Source: Longimicrobium sp.
GTDB taxonomy: Bacteria > Gemmatimonadota > Gemmatimonadetes > Longimicrobiales > Longimicrobiaceae
Direction of reading: 5' to 3'
NCBI GenBank assembly: GCA_036387335.1
Contig: DASVTZ010000203.1
Coordinates: 1-64,000, forward strand
Length of the DNA: 64,000 nt
Made by a program: the position numbers and the translations under genes. Shown here piece by piece: positions 60,195-64,000 of the stretch. Every line of letters starts with the position of its first letter. Position 1 is the stretch's first letter. Below the pieces are notes generated by a model, which saw nothing but the letters and a program-made list of their open reading frames with translations, was not told the DNA's origin and made no database searches.

Positions 60195-61934
60195 TCACGG
60201 CAGCGCGAACACGAACAGCGCGCTCCCCCGCGGCGCGCCGTACATCTCCGGCGCGTAACCCTCCAGCCAGCCGCCCCATCCTGTGGGGACGGCGATGTAC
60301 TGCTTGCCGCGCACGCTGTAGGTGACCGGGTTGCTGTGGATACCGTTGCCCGTCTGGTAGCTCCACACCAGGGCGCCGGTGCGCGCGTCCCAGGCGTTGA
60401 AGCGGCCGTTGGGCTCGCCCGTGAACACCAGCCCGCCCGCCGTGCTCAGCATCGACGCCACCATGGGATGCTCGCCGCGCCACGACCACACCTCGCGGCC
60501 GTTGACGTCGATCGCCTTCACGTACCCCGTCTGCTCGTAGCTGCGCACGTCCGCCTCGCCGCCGAGGTAGTACATGCTCTCGCGGAAGTGGACGGGGCCG
60601 CGCTTGAAGCGGGCGCACACGTCGATCACGGGGACGTAGAAGAGCCCAGTCTGGGGGCTGTACGAGGCGTGCGGCCACTCCTTCGCCCCCGCCGGCCCAG
60701 GGCAGATCTCCGTGCCCTCGGGCGTGGGGATCAGGCGCGGGGTGACGCGTCCCGTGGTGCCGTCGATGGTGCCCCAGGTGGCGCGGGCAAAGGGTGCGGC
60801 GCGCACGAGCTGGCCGTTGGTGCGGTCCAGGACGAAGAAGTAGCCGTTGCGGTCGAAGTGCCCCAGCAGCCGCCGCCCGCCCTGCTCGAAGAGGATGTTC
60901 TCGTTGACGCCGTCGTAGTCCCACACGTCGTGCGGCGTCCACTGGTAGTGCCAGCGCAGGGCGCCATCGTCCGGATCGATGGCGACGACCGAGCTGGTGT
61001 ACAGGTTGTTGCCGGGACGCGGGCCGCCGTCGAACACCGGGCCCGGGTTGCCCGTGCCCCAGTAGAGGAGGTCGAGCTCGGGATCGTAGGTGCCGGTGAC
61101 CCATGCCGTGCCGCCGCCGCGCGCCCACGCCTCCGCCGGCCACGACTCCGAGCCCGGCTCGCCTGGCTTCGGGACGTTGTACCGGCGCCACACGCGGTTG
61201 CCGGTGGCCTGGTCAAAGGCGTCGATGTGGCCGCGCACCCCGTACTCCGCGCCCGAGCTCCCCACGACCACCAGGTTCTTGACGACGAGCGGCGCCAGCG
61301 TCGCGCTCTCCCCCGCCCGAACGTCGGCGAACGCCTTCTGCCAGACGAGGCGGCCGCTGGTGGCATCGAGCGCCACCAGGTAGCCGTTGGTGGTTGCGTA
61401 GTAGACGCGCCCGCCGGCCACCGCCACGCCGCGGTTCACGTTGCCGCAGCAGAGGGGCACGTCGAGCGGGATCTCGTGCTTGTACTGCCAGAGCAGCTCG
61501 CCCGTGGCCGCGTCCAGCGCCCACACGTAGCCGTCGTAGCCGGAGATGAACATCACGCCGTCCACCACGATGGGCGCCGCCTCCCACGAGTAGGTGGCGG
61601 GGGTGGCCATCAGCCCGACCGGCGCGAACTGGAAGTTCCAGGCGGGGCGCAGGCCACGCACGTTGGAGGTGTTGATCTGGTCGAGGCTGCTGAAGCGCTG
61701 GCCGTCGTACGCGCCGTAGTACGTGAGCCAGTTCTGCGGCTCGGCGCGCGCGCGGCGGATGCGCTCGCCGTCCACTCCCTGCGTGACGGGTGGGGCCGAG
61801 CCGCGCATCGCCTCGTTGAAGGCCGTCATCGGCTTGCTGGTCTCCGTCACCGGCCAGTTGGGCGGCCTGCTGGCGCACGCGGCGGCGGCGGCGAGGGCGA
61901 GGAGCGCGGAGGCGCGTCGGAGGGTTCGGATCAT
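60195..61934 (-). CDS. PQQ-dependent alcohol dehydrogenase, lipoprotein
   Basis: 579 residues. The signal ends LALAAAAAC with Cys20, so the enzyme is lipid-anchored in the periplasm. An eight-bladed propeller binds PQQ: the vicinal Cys162-Cys163 (PLCCGNVNRG) form the disulfide over the cofactor, and Glu230 and Asn296 lie at metal-ligand positions. The catalytic segment is VWDYDGVNEN, with Asp339 and the extra Asp341 that marks lanthanide-using (XoxF/PedH-type) enzymes. The blue-copper protein gene lies ten bases upstream in the same operon and is the likely electron acceptor. The alcohol substrate is unknown. Confidence 0.93.
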   Translation of the reverse strand: MIRTLRRASALLALAAAAACASRPPNWPVTETSKPMTAFNEAMRGSAPPVTQGVDGERIRRARAEPQNWLTYYGAYDGQRFSSLDQINTSNVRGLRPAWNFQFAPVGLMATPATYSWEAAPIVVDGVMFISGYDGYVWALDAATGELLWQYKHEIPLDVPLCCGNVNRGVAVAGGRVYYATTNGYLVALDATSGRLVWQKAFADVRAGESATLAPLVVKNLVVVGSSGAEYGVRGHIDAFDQATGNRVWRRYNVPKPGEPGSESWPAEAWARGGGTAWVTGTYDPELDLLYWGTGNPGPVFDGGPRPGNNLYTSSVVAIDPDDGALRWHYQWTPHDVWDYDGVNENILFEQGGRRLLGHFDRNGYFFVLDRTNGQLVRAAPFARATWGTIDGTTGRVTPRLIPTPEGTEICPGPAGAKEWPHASYSPQTGLFYVPVIDVCARFKRGPVHFRESMYYLGGEADVRSYEQTGYVKAIDVNGREVWSWRGEHPMVASMLSTAGGLVFTGEPNGRFNAWDARTGALVWSYQTGNGIHSNPVTYSVRGKQYIAVPTGWGGWLEGYAPEMYGAPRGSALFVFALP

Positions 61935-61944
61935 GGTTCTCGCC

Positions 61945-62511
61945 TCAGTGCCGGGGCTGCCGGGGACGATCCAGCTTCGCTTCCGCGGGGACTTCGCCGC
62001 TCACCATGATCAGCCCCAGCATGCCGCGCGGCGCGTGGTTGGCCACGGGGCACCCGAACCAGTAGAGCCCCGGCTGGTCCAGCCGGATGCGCGCGCGCCC
62101 GTGCGAGCCCACGGGCAGGAAGAGCGCGTGGCGGTTTCCCGCGTTGGGGAGGAAGGCGGCGTGGTACGAGAAGGGGTCCTCGTTGTAGAAGTCCAGCTCC
62201 AGCTCGCCCCCGCGCGGCATCACCACGATGGCGGGGTACCAGATGTACTCGCCCTTGGGCACGCGCACGGTGGCGCGCATCACCCCGTCGCTCCCCACCT
62301 TTGCGCGGTCCAGCCCCCCATGCGCAAAGAGCCGCGCGACGGTCTCCTCGTTGGGGTCGTCCACCCGCGGAAGCTCGTTGACCAGCCGCACCACGCGCGG
62401 GTTGAGCTGCTTCAGCACGCTGGGCCTCAGCAGCTTGACGTACTCGCAGGACGAGAGGGCCGCAGCCGCCAGCAGGGGCAGCAGCGCGCGGTGAAGGCGT
62501 TTGCGCGGCAT
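61945..62511 (-). CDS. Cupredoxin-like lipoprotein (MSMEG_3727-like PQQ-associated)
   Basis: 188 residues. The lipoprotein signal ends LSSC (Cys22). The C-terminal half is a type-1 copper fold with His117 (SYHAAF), Cys154, His159 and Met164 (FGCPVANHAPRGML), the ordinary blue-copper ligand set. It resembles proteins described as MSMEG_3727-family, found next to PQQ dehydrogenases; I recall that name from annotation and cannot check it here. Co-transcribed with the dehydrogenase ten bases downstream, it probably carries its electrons. Confidence 0.88.
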   Translation of the reverse strand: MPRKRLHRALLPLLAAAALSSCEYVKLLRPSVLKQLNPRVVRLVNELPRVDDPNEETVARLFAHGGLDRAKVGSDGVMRATVRVPKGEYIWYPAIVVMPRGGELELDFYNEDPFSYHAAFLPNAGNRHALFLPVGSHGRARIRLDQPGLYWFGCPVANHAPRGMLGLIMVSGEVPAEAKLDRPRQPRH

Positions 62512-62689
62512 GGCGCGGCCTCGCGGTGCGCAGGATGGGATACGACGCAGCGCCGGAGCGCCCGTCCATTTTGGACCTTAATCGACGCGCATTTCACGTG
62601 CCGCAACATCAGGCGAGTTTGCCGCAGGTCCCAGCATTTTGCCGGCGCTGTAGCGCCCCCCACTAACCTCGCCGCCCCCGCCACCAAAA

Positions 62690-62728
62690 CCCGTAGGGCG
62701 CAGCCCCGCGTGGCTGCCCGTGCCCCGC
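62690..62728 (+). repeat. Family A repeat
   Basis: GTAGGGCGCAGCCCCGCGTG followed by GCTGCCCGTGCCCC, a slightly diverged copy. It lies in the 238-base gap between the cupredoxin and the small lipoprotein gene; the rest of that gap shows nothing I can name. Confidence 0.72.
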
Positions 62729-62749
62729 CACGCGCCGAACCCCGCCTCC

Positions 62750-63139
62750 TCAATCCACCGCGACCGCGATGTTGGACTGGATGTTCCAGCGGATGGTGCT
62801 CGCGCCGCTGAAGCTGAAGGGGTTGGAGAGGATGTCGCGTCCGCCATTGGGTCGGGCGAGCAGGCGGTACTGCCCGCCAACCATCGGGCCGCGGTACTGG
62901 AGGGACGCGTTCCGGTTGGGCGCCACGCTGCCGAGGAGCTGCCGCGTGCCGCTCACCCCGACCACGTACACGGTGAGGTCGCCCGACAGCGTGCCAGTGT
63001 TCTCGATCTCGATCGTCACTCCGCGCTGGCGTTCGCCCGCCGCGCCCGACTGCCCGCCGCCCGAGGTGCTGGCACACGCGCCCGCCACAACGATCATCGC
63101 GAAGGCCAGCAGGAAGCGGGGATCAAGGTACTTCTTCAT
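62750..63139 (-). CDS. Small lipoprotein of unknown function
   Basis: 129 residues from the ATG at 63139, with GAGGAGGG upstream. Signal peptide and lipobox VAGAC (Cys22), then a Gly/Ser-rich stretch and a compact beta-rich domain (VTIEIENTGTLSGDLTVYVVG, LLGSVAPNRNASLQY, YRLLARPNGG). It looks like an immunoglobulin-like or secretin-associated fold but I cannot assign a family. It follows the TonB-dependent receptor by 65 bases on the same strand and may be its surface or periplasmic partner. Confidence 0.82.
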   Translation of the reverse strand: MKKYLDPRFLLAFAMIVVAGACASTSGGGQSGAAGERQRGVTIEIENTGTLSGDLTVYVVGVSGTRQLLGSVAPNRNASLQYRGPMVGGQYRLLARPNGGRDILSNPFSFSGASTIRWNIQSNIAVAVD

Positions 63140-63204
63140 CGTGCCCTCCTCGAAGCGGATGTGGATCGGTTCCAAACACGGCCGGTGCGAAACGCGCGCC
63201 AGCC

Positions 63205-64000
63205 TCATCGCGCGGCGCCCAGCGCCACCGCGACCCCGGTGTACAGCGCGCGCCCCGGCCCCGGCTCGTAGAAGCGCCGCCCGAACGCGTTGACCACCAC
63301 CGAGGCGTTGTAGCGCACGTCGAACAGGTTGGTAACCCCCGCCGAGGGCGTCACGCGCGCCCGGCCCACGCGCAGCGCCTCCCACCCGGCGCGCACGTCC
63401 AGCAGCGAGTACGCGGGCGAGCGGAAGGCGCCCGCGCGGTCGTCGTCGCGCACGGGGATCGAGGAGACGCGGCGCGCGTCCAGCCCGGCAAAGGGACCGC
63501 GGGGGGTCGCCACGTTCAGCGTCCCCTCCCAGCGGTGCGGCGCGATGCCAGGAACGCGGATGCCCTCCAGGTCCACCGCCGCGCTGCCGGTCCCGACGAC
63601 GTACTCGGTGAAGCGCGCGTCGGTGTAGCTGTACGCCGCGCGCGCCGTGACGCCGGGGCGCGGCGAGAGGGCGGCGCTCACCTCCGCTCCACGGCGCCGC
63701 GAGCGGCCGGCGTTGCGGAAGAAGGTGCGGTCCGGCGCCTCGGGAACCTGGAAGCCGATCAGCTCGTCCCGGATCCGCGCGTCGTACACGGCGGCCTCCA
63801 CCCGCAGCGGCCCCGCCTGCGCCTTGCTTCCCAACTCGTACGAATCCGTCACCTGCGGCTCAAGTTCGGGGTTGAAGCCTCCCGCGCCGCCCGGCCGGTT
63901 CGCCAGCTCGGTGGTCGTGGGGGTCTCGAAGGCGTGCGCGTAGTTGGCGTACACGTTCACCCCGCGCAGCGCGGTCACGGACACCCCCAGCGTCGGGCTC
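63205..64000 (-). CDS. TonB-dependent receptor, C-terminal part (truncated by window edge)
   Basis: At least 265 residues of the beta-barrel end. NVYANYAHAFETPTTTELAN is the characteristic TonB-dependent receptor phrase; later strands include TDSYELGSKAQ, AEVSAALSPRPGVTARAAYSYTDARF and NLFDVRYNASVVVNAFGRRFYEPGPGRALYTGVAVAL. The N-terminal plug and TonB box lie outside the window, so the ligand cannot be inferred from them. It is the first gene of a minus-strand series leading to the small lipoprotein, cupredoxin and PQQ dehydrogenase, though a repeat-bearing gap follows the lipoprotein. Confidence 0.92.
   Translation of the reverse strand, partial: SPTLGVSVTALRGVNVYANYAHAFETPTTTELANRPGGAGGFNPELEPQVTDSYELGSKAQAGPLRVEAAVYDARIRDELIGFQVPEAPDRTFFRNAGRSRRRGAEVSAALSPRPGVTARAAYSYTDARFTEYVVGTGSAAVDLEGIRVPGIAPHRWEGTLNVATPRGPFAGLDARRVSSIPVRDDDRAGAFRSPAYSLLDVRAGWEALRVGRARVTPSAGVTNLFDVRYNASVVVNAFGRRFYEPGPGRALYTGVAVALGAAR

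Overview
The window is 64 kb of very GC-rich bacterial chromosome with dense genes on both strands. The cell is Gram-negative: there is a TonB-ExbB-ExbD operon, a TonB-dependent receptor, many lipoboxes, a predicted outer-membrane barrel protein and a prepilin peptidase. Protein style, tig-clpP-clpX order, GC content and abundant interspersed palindromes suggest Gemmatimonadota, perhaps Longimicrobium-like. That placement is inference; no rRNA is present. No transposase, integrase, phage gene or CRISPR array was seen.

Layout. 1-4.7 kb: tRNA-Leu(UAG), tig, clpP, clpX and engB. 4.8-9.3 kb: an SGNH hydrolase pair, a GH13 alpha-glucosidase and an erythromycin-esterase-family protein. 9.7-13 kb: a histidine kinase/receiver pair and an ABC exporter half. 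13.2-24.4 kb: gamma-glutamyltransferase, then a peptidoglycan-recycling region (murQ, a possible DinB-like protein, anmK, a HEAT-type lipoprotein, nagZ, an ampG-like permease and an N-acetylmuramoyl-alanine amidase lipoprotein). 24.8-35.6 kb: a protease/propeller/barrel protein, thiD, two M48 lipoprotein proteases, an rRNA methyltransferase, prepilin peptidase, an esterase and a minimal RNB nuclease. 35.8-42.2 kb: an amidoligase-type cluster (esterase, ATP-grasp, circularly permuted ATP-grasp, GCS2-family ligase, class-I amidotransferase/C26 hydrolase) with a RES/Xre toxin-antitoxin pair inside it. 42.6-48.9 kb: an amino-acid permease, a dicarboxylate/amino-acid symporter and tonB-exbB-exbD-exbD-exbD. 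49.6-59.4 kb: a metallo-beta-lactamase-fold hydrolase, an RDD-SpoIIM fusion, an SPFH protein, a BlaI/M56-PDZ regulator pair with a readable promoter-operator, a DUF72 protein and an acyl-CoA dehydrogenase. 59.6-64 kb: a receiver protein, a PQQ-dependent dehydrogenase carrying the Asp-Tyr-Asp lanthanide signature, a blue-copper lipoprotein, a small lipoprotein and a truncated TonB-dependent receptor.

Intergenic DNA is dominated by several families of short palindromic repeats. One is a composite of about 200 bp made of hairpins that keep TTCA or CTTC loops while the stems change on both sides. Some repeats supply gene ends: a stop codon, a C-terminal tail and a possible signal-peptide start. 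Tightly coupled genes are usually joined by a four-base GTGA overlap.

The most notable candidates for new biology are the amidoligase cluster with its embedded toxin-antitoxin pair, the composite hairpin repeats, the BlaI operators phased over a promoter that drives an M56-PDZ sensor, and the putative lanthanide PQQ dehydrogenase/cupredoxin/receptor group.
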